Shown here in pieces: positions 1 to 12,300 of a DNA stretch of 64,000 bases. Under the pieces are notes generated by a model. The model had not been told where the DNA came from and ran no database searches. It saw nothing but the letters and a program-made list of their open reading frames with translations. Origin of the DNA: Mactromeris polynyma (lineage: Eukaryota; Mollusca; Bivalvia; Venerida; Mactridae); NCBI GenBank assembly GCA_032209605.1, contig JASFXZ010000005.1, positions 24,478,905 to 24,542,904 of the forward strand, written 5' to 3'. Each line of letters starts with the position of its first letter. Within the stretch, counting starts at the first letter, position 1. A program made the translations under genes and the position numbers.

Positions 1-2660
1 TTCCGGACTAAATTTTTAGTTTTTCAGAGTGACCTCCCCTGATTTTCATAGGAAGTCACTCTTCCGGACTAAATTTTAAGTTTTTCAGAGTGACCTACCC
101 TGATTTTCAAGGGAAGTCACTCTTCCGGACTAAATTTTTTATTTTTTCAGAGTGACCTCCCCTGATTATCAAGGGAAGATACTCTACCGAAATAAAGTTA
201 AAGTTTTTCAGAGTGACCTCCCCTCATTTTCAAGGGAAGTCACTCTTTAGGACTAAATTTTAAGTTTTTCAGAGTGTCCTCCCCTGATTTTCAAGGGAAG
301 TCACTCTTCAGGACTAAATTTTAATTTTTTCAGAGTGACCTCCCCTGATTATCAAGGGAAGATACTCTACCGAAATAAAGTTTAAGTTTTTCAGAGTGAC
401 CTCCCCTCATTTTCAAGGGAAGTCACTCTTTAGGACTAAATTTTAAGTTTTTCAGAGTGTCCTCCCCTGATTTTCAAGGGAAGTCACTCTTCAGGACTAA
501 ATTTTAAGTTTTTCAGAGTGTCCTCCCCTGATTTTCAAGGGAAGTCACTCTTCCGGATTAAATTTTAAGTTTTTCAAAGTGACCTCCCCTGATTTTCAAG
601 GGAAGTCACTCTTCCGGACTAAATTTTTATTTTTTCAGAGTGACCTCCCCTGATTATCAAGGGAAGATACTCTACCGAAATAAATTTTAAGTTTTTCAGA
701 GTGACCTCCCCTGATTTTCAAGGGAAGTCAATCTTCCGGACTAAATTTTTAGTTTTTCAGAGTGTCCTCCCCTGATTTTCAAGGGAAGTCACTCTTCCGG
801 ACTAAATTTTTATTTTTTCAGAGTGTCCTCCCCTGATTATCAAGGGAAATCACTCACCCGGACTAAATTTTTATTTTTTCAGAGTGACCTCCCCTGATTT
901 TCAAGGGAAGATACTCTACCGAACTATGTTTTTATTTTTTCATAGTGACCTCCCCTGATTATCAAGGGAAGTCACTCTTCCGGACTAAATTTTAAGTTTT
1001 TCAGAATGACCTCCCCTGATTATCAAGGGAAGCCACTATTCCGAACTATTTTTTATGTTTTCAGAGTGACCTCCCTTCATTTTCAAGGGAAACCACTCTT
1101 CCGAACCAATTTTTTTATTTTTTCAGAGTGACCTCCCCTCATTTTCAAGGGAAGTCACTCTTCCGGACCAAATTTTAAGTTTTTCAGAGTGACCTCCCCT
1201 CATTTTCAAGGGAAGTCACTCCTCCGACTTAATTTTTATTTTTCCCCTCCCCTGATTATCAAGGGAAGTCACTCTTCCGTACTAAATTTTAAGTTTTTCA
1301 GAGTGACCTCCCCTGATTTTCAAGGGAAGTCACTCTTCCGGGCTAAATTTTAAGTTTTTCAGAGTGACCTCCCTTCATTTTCAAGGGAAACCACTCTTCC
1401 GAACCAAATTTTTTATTTTTTCAGAGTGACCTCCCCTGATTATCAAGGGAAGATACTCTACCGAAATAAAGTTTAAGTTTTTCAGAGTGACCTCCCCTGC
1501 TTTTCAAGGGAAGCCACTCATCCGGGCTAAATTTTAAAAAATGAGAGTGACCTCCCCTGATTATCAAGGGAAGCCACTCTTCCGAACTATTTGTTTAAGT
1601 TTTCAGAGTGACCTCCCCTCATTTTCAAGGGATGTCACTCTTCCGGACCAAATTTTATGTTTTTCAGCGTGACTTCCCCTGATTATCAAGGGAAGTCACT
1701 CTTCAGAACTAAATTTTAAGTTTTTCAGAGTGACCTCCCCTCATTTTAAAGGGAAGCCACTCATCATGGCTAAATTAAAAAAAAATTGGGAGCGACCTCC
1801 GCTGATTATCAAGGAAAGTCACTCTTCCGGACAAAATTTTAAGTTTTCAGAGTGACCTCCCCTGATTATCAAGGGAAGTCACTCTTCCGGACTATTTTTT
1901 TATTTGTTATGAGTGACCTCCCCTGATTTTCAAGGGAAGTCACTCTTCCGAACTATTTTTTTAAGTTTTTAGAGTGACCTCCCCTCATTTTTAAGGGAAG
2001 CCACTCATCCGGGCTAAATTAAAAAAATTGAGAGTGACCTCCCCTGATTATCAAGGGAAGCCACTCTTCCGAACTATTTTTTATGTTTTCAGTGTGACCT
2101 CCCCTTAAGGGAAGTCACTCTTCCGGACCAAATTTTAAGTTTTTCAGAGTGACCTCCCCTGATTATCAAGGGAAGTCACTCTTCAGGAATAAATTTTAAG
2201 TTTTTCAGAGTGACCTCCTCTGATTTTCAAGGGAAGATACTCTACCGGAATAAATTTTTAGTTTTTCAGAGTGACCTCCTCTCATTTTCAAGGGAAGTCA
2301 CTCATCCGGACAAAATTTTAAGTTTTTCAGAGTGACCTCCTCTCATTTTCAAGGGAAGTCACTCTTTCGGACTAATTTTTTATTTGTTATGAGTGACCTC
2401 CCCTCATTATCAAGGGAAGTCACTCTTCCGAACTATTTTTTATGTTTTTCAGAGTGACCTCTCCTGCTTATAAAGGGAAATCATTCTTCCGGACTAAATT
2501 TTAAGTTTTTTTGGGCGAGACCTCTCCTGATTATCAAGGGAAGGTACTCTTACCGACTTATTTGTTTTTGTTTTTTTAGAGTGACCTCTCGTGATTATCA
2601 AGGGAAGCCACTCTTACCGACTTATTTTTTTAGTTTTCTAAGGGTGGCCTTCCCTGATTA
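1..2660. repeat. 61-bp hairpin satellite array (left edge cut by window)
   Basis: About 43 head-to-tail units with a period near 61 bp, running off the left end of the window. Each unit has a TTCCGGACTAAATTTTAAG spacer and a near-palindrome whose arms are GAGTGACCTCCCCTGA and TCAAGGGAAGTCACTC, so each unit can fold as a stem-loop. Variant units recur every 183 bp in the first 500 bp (for example 'gatactctaccg' at 178 and 361), which shows local trimer higher-order structure. Units decay after about 2460, and the last recognisable one ends near 2660. No open reading frame of interest is present. Confidence 0.95.
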
Positions 2661-5600
2661 TTCCGTCATTTTTCGGTAATTTTCATTATATTCTAGCATT
2701 TACACGACAAAATCAGTGAATCGTCACTGCACGATCGACTGGAGTTTGATTGTTTAAACAACGAAGTCAGCTGGATTATAATCAGTCCGGTTGACAACGT
2801 TACACTCTTTTGATTAAACAAATTGTTCAAATAACTGTGCCAAAACGTTTTCTGTACGTTTAAATTAAATGTAAAGTAGGACTAACAAACACAACATTGT
2901 TATTATCGAAGTAAAAGTACTTGGCTATGCTCTCTATCAGGTCCGCGCGCTATTTTTAAATATTGAAAAGAAAATAACGGCGGCTAGTCAAACTATGAGT
3001 ACCTATGAGTACTATGAGTATTATAGCAGCATTAATTGAATTATACATTTCATCTTGCTTTATTACGTAGTTAGATAATCATTGCTAGAAAGCAAATTTA
3101 GCCATTTCCTTTTGCCTATATCACCTATATCACCTTAAATCAATAGTGTTTTGAGATGACCACATAAATTTAGCAAACGTAGGAATCGGTATAGGGAAAG
3201 CTGTCACATCTCTATTAAGCACACCCTGTCTAGATACGATAATAAGGCATTGTTTGCATGGTTTGCATATGTGTTTGTTCTACGCTGATGGATCACTGCC
3301 TTGTCTCCATATAGACAAAGAAGAAGATATTAATACCAATATTCTACTGACAGCGTTTATTGAAAGATTGGATTTTAATGCTAGGTAATCGGTTAACAAG
3401 ACATGTTGGTAAATATCGATACATCGCTATTGTAACTTAAATATACATCAACTAAAATTTGTATTCTATTGACAAAACATTTTACAAAAATAAATCTTCA
3501 TTTATTCGCCTGTTCCTAAAAGTGCTGTGTATAATATTCGCCAACTTCGTACTACATACAATCGTACCTTGGATTGTTACATTTTACGTGTCAGATGTTC
3601 TTATGAAAGACCTCTCTAAGAAGATGCGTATGACAGACGCTTGCTCTTACATTACTAAACTATGTTCTGAAATTGGAATGTTCTAAAACAAATTGCAGCC
3701 ATCGTTTCACAATTTTCTACACATTCCATTCAAATAAATACATGTACGAAGATTGTCATTAAAGTATGCAAAATCGGCTTGATTTTTATCACCATTTATT
3801 TTCTTGCACGGCCACTTTGTGTTCATAGTCATCAATACTAATATCACTTACACTTTATGTTCAGTAGTCGTTTTACCTTCCTCTAATTATGGCAACAAAT
3901 TGACACATATATTACGGAGCACTTTATTTTCTTTAGTGATCATGGAACACTTTAATGAGACGTCAAAACACAATTTCTCACAACTTACCCGTGAAATTAC
4001 GACGCATCAACAGTACGGATTGTCCTTCAAAAATCACATATCTACGCATTCGGAAAACCTCGGCAAACTACGTCTAGTGTCTCGGATGTTCGTAAGGCAC
4101 TACTTTCGAAATACCATTTGAATATCATGTTAACAATATGGCGGCGTGAAAGCTGAAGAAACGGGATTAGAATCACATATTTAAGCTATATGAAGACTGA
4201 AATATGTGAGTGTTTAACTAGAAATGACAACGATAATCTATTTCTTATGTGAATTTATCGAAGTTATTGAAGTTAAATCCGTTTTACGAGAACTATTTTT
4301 TGACCACACAAAATGTTGAATTTTGCCACATAGTGCACCACCTGACATACACTAGAGGATGTTCATAGAGAAACGAAGTGGTGCGGAAATATCGGAGAGC
4401 TGTCGAGAATGGTATATATGTACAGACTACGAGACAGAAAAATATGACGTCATATCCTTTGCGTTAAAATTTCTCAACAAAGGGAATTTCTCAAATGAAT
4501 GTACTACAATGTTGGTCTTCAATAGTCAAATATGTTTTAAAATGAAAGACACATTTTATTGATCAAAAGAGAAGCAGGCCACCAACAGTGACAAACAGAC
4601 ACAGATATTCAGCGTTTGATCAATGTTATAGTCAAGAAATTTTATTCAGAAAATTAAGACATTATGTCCATGATTCACAATTTTACCAGTTGTTTGAAAA
4701 TACGTTACATCATGAAATACAATGTACTCGACTAAACATGAACACATGTATAGAATACACATAATTAGCTTACTGTAAAAGTCTTAAAGATGCCTTAGTA
4801 CCGTAAGATTTTATTATATCTATCATATACATGCTTGACAATGTATTATTAAATTAAGGAATAAAAACACACCGATAATTGCATTAAGGTATAAACTACA
4901 CATGTTAAAGTAATATTATGCTCATTTTTTGTTAATTTGTTTTCCTTAACAAACATGAAAAATATATTCCCTATAGTTAATATATCAATAAACATGCATT
5001 AACAAAGACTGAACCCTTAATGTATTGATCCGTATTTGTTGAAGAAAGATGTTTGTACATCATAAAATAAAATAAAACTTCAATGTTTTTAACAATCAGG
5101 CTATTTTACAAGTTTTGTCTGTTAGTAATATGTCGAAAAAGATATCTCTATCGGTTATACATTGCAATGGTTCTTATCAGAGATGTTTTAACCAATGTTA
5201 CAACAATACTGGACGAAGCTGATTCAAACATTTTATGTTCAGATAAGCCAGATTTTTAAACACGATATATACCACTAAAACATCAGTTGCAATTATTTAG
5301 AGGAGTTATGCCTCGGATAGGGTGGCGACCCTGCAATGTTCTGTATCCTTAGACGTATGTGCAGATTTTCGGATGTAATTTTGTTTAATGACAATTGACC
5401 AATTTTTGGAATAATGCTGTTAATATTTGTCTCCTTTCATCAAAACCTATTTTTAGATATTTGCAATTTGATACGCACTATATTTTGAAGACAATATGAG
5501 AAAGTAAATTATTTTTAGCCGATGCATATAAAATTTCAACACGTGATAGTTTGAATGTGCTTCACTTAACACCTATCCTAAAAATTACACTTCGTCAGAA

Positions 5601-6019
5601 TATTAGCGTCAGTTTGTTGATCAATTTCTTGTGTTAAATACGAGAAGTCAAAACATATCGACATATATCTTGTATAACCGATTGCCACCAAATACGAAGT
5701 GGAATTTATATAAACCATGAGCTTGTTTTTTCTGATTGGTAGGTTTTATAATATACTGTTTGAACATTTATAACTATGTCATAATGTATAATGAAGAATG
5801 AATACTGTTTACACTAAAGTTAGTACTTGCAGGGGGGTAATGGAAAATATTTATATTTAAAGGTGCATATTTTTCATATTGACCGCTCCTGAGTGCAATA
5901 TGTATTTTAAATCATTTATTAATTGATTAAAGTCCCATCTTTGAGCAATAAACATAATAACTGTACAATAAAGAATATAAAATATCATTGCACAAAGACA
6001 TTCTAATAAGAATTTTAAG
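2661..6019. other. intergenic, no gene seen
   Basis: AT-rich DNA. Short open frames at 3459-3686, 3804-4121 and 4359-4562 have no recognisable domain, splice context or coding-like composition. A three-copy ctatgagta run lies near 2992-3020. Nothing else stands out. Confidence 0.6.
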
Positions 6020-6451
6020 TAGATATAAAACAGATGTGTCATATATCTATTTGGGGCACCCAAGAATATGCTTCAATTAATGCAGTTCAACATAGAGCTA
6101 TTAGATCCTTTTTAGGAGTAGGTAGATATGCACCCAATGCAGGAGTGAACGGTGACATGGGCTGGTTATCCACATTGGCTAGACAATAGCAATCAGTGTT
6201 ATCACATTGGTTTAGGTTTTAAGAATTGGTGCTACAGACTAAGTATGAACGTGAATTTGATTATTGACAACAATTACAGCAATAATGATAGGAAAAAATG
6301 TATAAATAACTGTGTTGGAGACTTATTTAAACAGTATAAGAATGATTGGCTACACACTATCAACACTTGTCGAGCAATTCGAGGAAATGGAGAAAATAAA
6401 CTACGAACATACAGACAATTCAAGCATTCTTATGAAATTCATCTTTACTGA
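6020..6451 (+). pseudogene. LINE reverse-transcriptase polyprotein C-terminal fragment
   Basis: Two plus-strand frames together give the segment that follows the RT domain in many molluscan non-LTR retrotransposons. The first, from about 6020, reads INAVQHRAIRSFLGVGRYAP followed by NAGVNGDMGW and then stops. The second (to 6451) contains KLRTYRQFKHSYE just before its stop, the usual 'PKLRTY..FK..Y' ending. At least one frameshift and an internal stop separate them. The 5' end is truncated: no RT catalytic motif is present upstream. It is a dead fragment. Family assignment beyond 'LINE-type RT protein' is not possible by eye. Confidence 0.75.
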
Positions 6452-6612
6452 TTGGCGCAGTATAATATGAACTGCATGGATGTAAATAGTAATATCAAAT
6501 TAGCGATGAATTCGCATTGAGCTTTGATGACAAATACATGTATGTCTGTCGAATAATCAGCTGCACGAACTGCTATATATACGATGTGTATAATTATGAA
6601 GTATCAATGAAG

Positions 6613-6800
6613 CGGAACAGTGGTCCATTGGTAACGCGCTGGACTAGTAATCCAGGGATCACAGGTTCGATCCCCCGCTCCACCACTGGCAGTACTTACA
6701 GTCTTTAGGACGAGACTTCGTAACCGAGATCCCGTGTACGTTGCTTTTCATCGGGCACGTAAAAGAACCAGGTGTGTTTCTGGAACTGGAGCATCTTCTG
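6613..6800 (+). mobile_element. tRNA-headed SINE
   Basis: The head carries a pol III A box (TGGTCCATTGG) and a B box (GGTTCGATCCC) in tRNA spacing. A 5-bp anticodon stem CTGGA/TCCAG surrounds a loop whose anticodon position reads AGT (threonine-like). The acceptor stem does not pair properly, so this is not a working tRNA. The body that follows (ttgcttttcatcgggcac, then gtaaaagaaccaggtgt) resembles mollusc SINE bodies from memory. It lies 160 bp downstream of the LINE fragment. The 3' boundary is approximate. Confidence 0.7.
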
Positions 6801-8376
6801 TATCATGCAAAATCCTCCAAAAATATACCGATCCGTCCTTAATTACACATGAACTATATATGAATCACCATGACAAAATCACAACGACAGAATAATATCA
6901 CAATGCAAATTATAATATTTATTATACATGAGAAATATTAAAGTGCAATGGTATGTCTACCTTTTTATCATATACAATTGTCAAATGAAACCCGCGTGAA
7001 GTGTTCTTTTGCCAGTGAACACAATATGGAAATGTCGTTCTGTTTGCGTGGGAAATCAAGTCATTGGTGAGAAATAGTAGTACATTTACTTATCGCATTA
7101 ATGTATAGAGAATCTATATGCGTAAAGTACTTCTATATAAATACATTGACTACGTAAATAAAACAACATATTACATTTTTGGAATTAAAAACTGCCTTAG
7201 AGTTCATACAACGGTCTTACAATAATGCTAATACTGATACATTTAGTTTTCGACTGTTTAAAGTACAAATGTACGTACAAGGACGGTTTATATCCCTGAG
7301 TAATATTTTCTACGTTTATTTTTCCTTGTTTATAATGTAATAACCGCCAGATGGCATTAAACGCACGAATAGTTCGTGCGATTAAGGTTTGAAGGGCATT
7401 CAGCTTTTGGGAACCGATGTTTTCACTTCGTCAGTAATGATTTTTAACTTTTAAAACAAGAAAACTGTTTGTGGTGAAAATTTGCAGCTTATGTCAGTGT
7501 ATGATATGCTTCATGAACATGTTTTCAACCTGCTTAGGAAGTATTTATTTTGAAAGTTAAAAATATATGCATGTGTATAATTATTATACAGGTTATGAAT
7601 ATACTAAGTGAAATGTTTATGTATTGAAATGTTGTGTATATCGGTTTACCCAAGAACTTTCTCCAGCATGAGATTTCCAAATAACTCATTTGAAATGTTA
7701 TTATTGTTTTATTGTTTTCTATAAACGGTTATGGGATGGTATTCAGAGTTCGGCTGTTTTATACCGCTATTCCTCTCATACATGTGGGTTGTCCGGGTAG
7801 AACGAAGACTTTTGATATAATATATTTAATCATACATAATTTTAATGAACATTCTCTGTAATAATATTTAACCTTTTATCTTTCAAATTGTAGCAATGTT
7901 CCATTACTTACGTCTTGGTAACTATGGTTTTCTCGTACCCGTACTCGTACAAAATGCCAGGAAAGATCTTTTGATCATTATGTATTGGGTGGCAAACAAA
8001 TAACTACTTAACAATGAATTCGATGACGAATGTCGTATTTTTATCATCATTATTTTTACCATCTAGCAAAATACATGGACTATATATGTCAATGACTGGT
8101 CAAACTATATTTTTTACTATATAAATATATATATATATAGGGCCGATAATGTAACTCGAATCTCGAATTGTTATTATCTTTATTTCCTCCAATATCGGAG
8201 AGCATTTGTAACAAAATGCCATAACATACATACATCAAAACATGAAAGGAAACATATTGTGTTTCCATGACAAAAAGGCAAACATAGACAGCAAAAACAC
8301 AAACGCAAATGCTAGATTACCTGAGACCACACTATAAGACAACAGACATACCTTGTTAACGTACAATAACAACATC
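6801..8376. other. intergenic, no gene seen
   Basis: No coding sequence recognised. There is a TA-rich run at about 8120-8139. At 8163-8330 a minus-strand sequence resembles a retrotransposon 3' tail (an aataaagataataa-like end preceded by a small CTCC/GGAG hairpin), but the support is weak. Confidence 0.5.
7362..7380. repeat. perfect short hairpin
   Basis: CGCACGAA and TTCGTGCG are perfect 8-bp inverted arms around a 3-base loop. It stands alone in AT-rich DNA and could be a remnant of a transposon end. No function is assigned. Confidence 0.5.
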
Positions 8377-8615
8377 TGAGCGCTACTATGGGATTTACAA
8401 CCTCTTCAGTAAGTGATGTCATTTCAAGAAAACGCAACATGTGATATCACTATTTGCAACTAAGAAATAATATTTACTCCAGAAGGTCACTTTATTTTCT
8501 TATTGCCATATGGGGTAAATATTGCTAGTTGTCAGTACATGGTGACGTCACATGTGACGTTTTCTAGAAATTACATCACTTAACGAAGAGGTTGGTAATC
8601 GTTCATCAGTGCTCA
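8377..8615 (+). mobile_element. foldback MITE, copy A
   Basis: Terminal inverted repeats of roughly 80 bp. The left end reads tgagcgctactatggg then acaacctcttc.gtaagtgat; the right end is its imperfect reverse complement, ending in gaagaggttgg then agtgctca. The interior contains the palindromic core TGACGTCACATGTGACGT with CRE-like TGACGTCA. The element is non-coding. A second copy lies at 24107-24345 in opposite orientation, about three-quarters alike by eye. The target-site duplication is not clear. Confidence 0.8.
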
Positions 8616-9182
8616 TATAGAAAATAAATGCTCCACCATTGACAGCCAAACATAGACATAGAAAACGAAGATGCAAGGTTATTTAGGATGAAACATTCCA
8701 ATAAGTATACCAAAATAGCGTAAGTGGCCATTTTACATAGCAATCGCACTAACCAAATCTACAAAAACTTTTGTCGTAATTAATAATTATATACAAGCAT
8801 TGCTCAAACCTGATGCACGGAGATTGCGGGTTCCCTGTCATGATACTGTTAAACTCAAGTTTGCCTGTATATGATATAAACTTTCAGAACGTGTCCCTTC
8901 AATGCTTTATATTTATGGAATGCGAAAATTTAGTGTGAATAATCACAGGGTCAAATACAAAAACAACTTTTCTTCGAGTTCGATATTTTTATTTCTTATC
9001 TGTTTTTAGTTCTGTATTTGCATATTTTACCTATATAGCTATAGTACGACCAAGCACAATAACATTGACAAAAAGACATTGGTTGGATCAGTCCGGCCAT
9101 ATCAAATCGCAGGTTAGTTTAATGATCATAATCATGTAGGCGCGAAAACATATAACATATAAATGCATACCAGCTTGTTTAT

Positions 9183-9300
9183 TAAGTAGCGTATTGGCTA
9201 CGCTCCAGCATCTCAACGCTGACTATCCGAGTTCGAATCCTGACATTATTACTCACATAAGCAATGGAAAACAAATGCCATGTACCAATCACGTTTGTCA
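9183..9300 (+). mobile_element. degenerate tRNA-like SINE head
   Basis: A B-box-like GAGTTCGAATCCTGAC lies about 45 bp after a degraded A-box-like segment (gtagcgtattggctacgct). No SINE body could be matched with confidence, and it will not fold as a functional tRNA. Confidence 0.45.
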
Positions 9301-12300
9301 TTGAACAGTGCATATGTTTTTTGTTAATGTTTATGTAACACGCCTATGCTTCTCACTAGTCAGTAATCTGGAAATAATTTAGCTGTTAAATTATGGCTAG
9401 ACAGTGCGTGGGCCCTTGTGAACTTATACGCCTTTTCACTTTCATAAATGTTAAACCTGAGCAAAAAAGCACTTTCAATGTACGCAAATGTGATAATATC
9501 ACTACTGCAAGTTAATGTGATACTTTCTCGATGCGTTTCAACGGTAGAACATTCCCATAATTACGTGTACTTTACCAACTATCAGCTGTTGCTGTTACTA
9601 TATAGACCGTGTTCTCGCATTTCGTACTTTTAATATTAATACATATGCGAAACTCCTGGGAATACGAATTGTATAAACGGTTTATGATGTACATAAACAA
9701 TGGTTGACGATACCGACAAAGTTTCTAGATTTTACTTTTGCGGTAACAATCGTCTGTTTGAGGTTTTGTGCACCGGGAACTCCTTGCGCTGCTCGTTCTC
9801 ATTCCAGAGATCTAAAGCTAACGTATTGCAATAGACATATATTTCGCATTATAACATCGATCTGTCGGGTCAGGTTCAGCCTGCTCGCCTGATTGTCTTC
9901 ATTGTACGAGAGTCGAACCTACGCGAGCGGTTTAATAATATAGCTACATACATAATGAGTGCAGTGCTAATTCATTCATTTCTCAATTATACTGGGTCTG
10001 TGAATGGGTATTTACCACACAAGTATAAGCATTTACAATTTCAAATGCAGAGAATGCTGGCGTTCTCCAACCTGAGAAGGTAAATCAAAATTATATGCTG
10101 AAAAATGGAATGAGTTTGTTTCAAGCACGGATAAAGGTAAAGTTTCTGCTTTATAGTCTCGTGAATAATCCCGTTGCGACGAAAACTCAGTTACTGTTAT
10201 ATCCTACGTTATAGCCTTCCTGTCTGCCTGTCCGCCCACCCTCCTGTCCGCCCACCCGCCCGTCCTCCCGTCGGCCTACCTGCGTAAATATTATGTCTGC
10301 TGAGAGTATTCTAATGTTGCACAAAGTAGAAGTAATGTTTAAATACCGTCCATCACGATATGGCACAATTTAACAAGTTATCAACTTGCTGAATTGGACG
10401 ATACTACTGAAGATATATTGATTGCACGTGGAAATATGAAAATCAGGTTTTGTTCACATGCCGACTGACGTTAGAAGACGAGTCATTGTAATAACAATAC
10501 GCGTATACGTATATTTTTTAATATATTTATATACATGTAACAGTAGAAAACGAAAACCTGTTCTAAATAAGAAACTTCTGGAAAGTTTGAACATGACACT
10601 CACATAATTTACTACGCTTCAGATTGCTGGAGAGATGTTTATGAACGTTAGTGTTCGACACTTGGAAATGTTATATCAAATGACATAAATGTTCATAAGC
10701 CGTTTTTCAGGTCATGTATGTCGGTCAATTAATGTAACCATTGACTGTCGAGAACTAACCGTGTGGACCGTTTATCATTTACGTCGGTTAATGAATACTT
10801 TTCTACAGAGGGTTTCGCAAACTTTCAGAAAATATCACAACGACTCATGGATGGATACATTTACAGATTTAAAAACTCATAACAATCACGCGTTTTACTC
10901 GGTAATTAACGAGAACAGGAAATTATTCGCGCAGTATTGTATTGACCGCACGTGTAGAACATACTCTATCCCATCAATTATAAGGGATTGGTGATCAATA
11001 TCCTTAATTTATTTGATGCATTTACTTTAATTTCAGGCGATGCTCTCATTAAACATGATGCAATCAGCTTCAATATTGAATATAAATACGTTGGATAAAA
11101 TCAATGTGTGGACATGTAGAGGCAGAGTTTAATGATTTTAGATTTCGACATTTAATGAATAAACTAACTTCGACCGGCATGGTTGAACGGGCACCATTCA
11201 AATATTTTGCTTCTCAAGCTACGGAATTGTTGTAATTATTTTGATAAACCTTTTGAATGCACCATTAAGAATAATGTTTTGTTAATATGCAATCAGGCCA
11301 TGCATTAATATCTTTATTTCCTTTATGTAATATGTATGAGTAAAAAGAGCACACACGTGGACGACACTTTTAGCTGTCACCTTAAAAGAGTTTATGTTGC
11401 CAGTCAATGTTAAATCTCCATCTGCTAATCCTGGTATAAAAGAGATCTTAAATAGCTTTGTCGCACTCCAACTTGTTACAAACGTTATATTTTTGCTCCT
11501 ATCGTTATAGGTTTTTATAGACAAAATACAAACAAGATAAAAGCTATTACAGGTTTATCGAACGCGACATATTTACTTAAAAAAACTTCGTCACTCAGAA
11601 CTTAACGCCAGAAACACTAGACAAACTAAAACATCATACCGCCATTTTTTGGAAATTCAGCTTGGTCCTAAAATGATAAATTTATCTAAAAATGGGATTA
11701 GGTTAATGAATAATACCCATACTTACAAATAACAAACCTTAAAACTGAAGTATGTAAAAACTTCGTGAATTGAGGAACATAGAGTTAATGCATGCAGCAT
11801 TTGGCGAAACATTGACAAGCAAAAATCGCGATATAGATACTTCCAGCAACAGTGTAACTAAAAGATCCTCTATCTGAAAAATGTGCAATGTTTACACTTA
11901 ATGAAATACTGGTATGATACTACTAAATGTTGAACCAGCATTGCAGAGAATGTTTGATTAACGAAAATATAAGTGAACCATTAGTGAACGTAATTAGAAA
12001 AAATGAAACAATTAATCGAAGGGAGGGGAAGTACCATTTCCTGCATGCCATAACTACATGTTTCAATGCAATGATGAAGGAGTAATACTTATGAAGACAC
12101 GAACATTAATGTGATGTTTTCAAATTACTTTACAAAACATATTTTATAAATCAGACCAAACAGATAATGTGGACACGTTTTTTTGTGACAAAAATGAATA
12201 TTAACGCAACGAATCACAGTTCGGGTGATAATTTGGTGACATCAGTGAAATAAAGCATGCACTCCTGAGTCCTTCGAGGATGCTGTGTTGTTTAGTCTGT

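Noticed and set aside
6617..6690. Functional tRNA-Thr gene
   Set aside because: A and B boxes and an anticodon stem exist, but the acceptor stem does not pair, and a SINE body follows.
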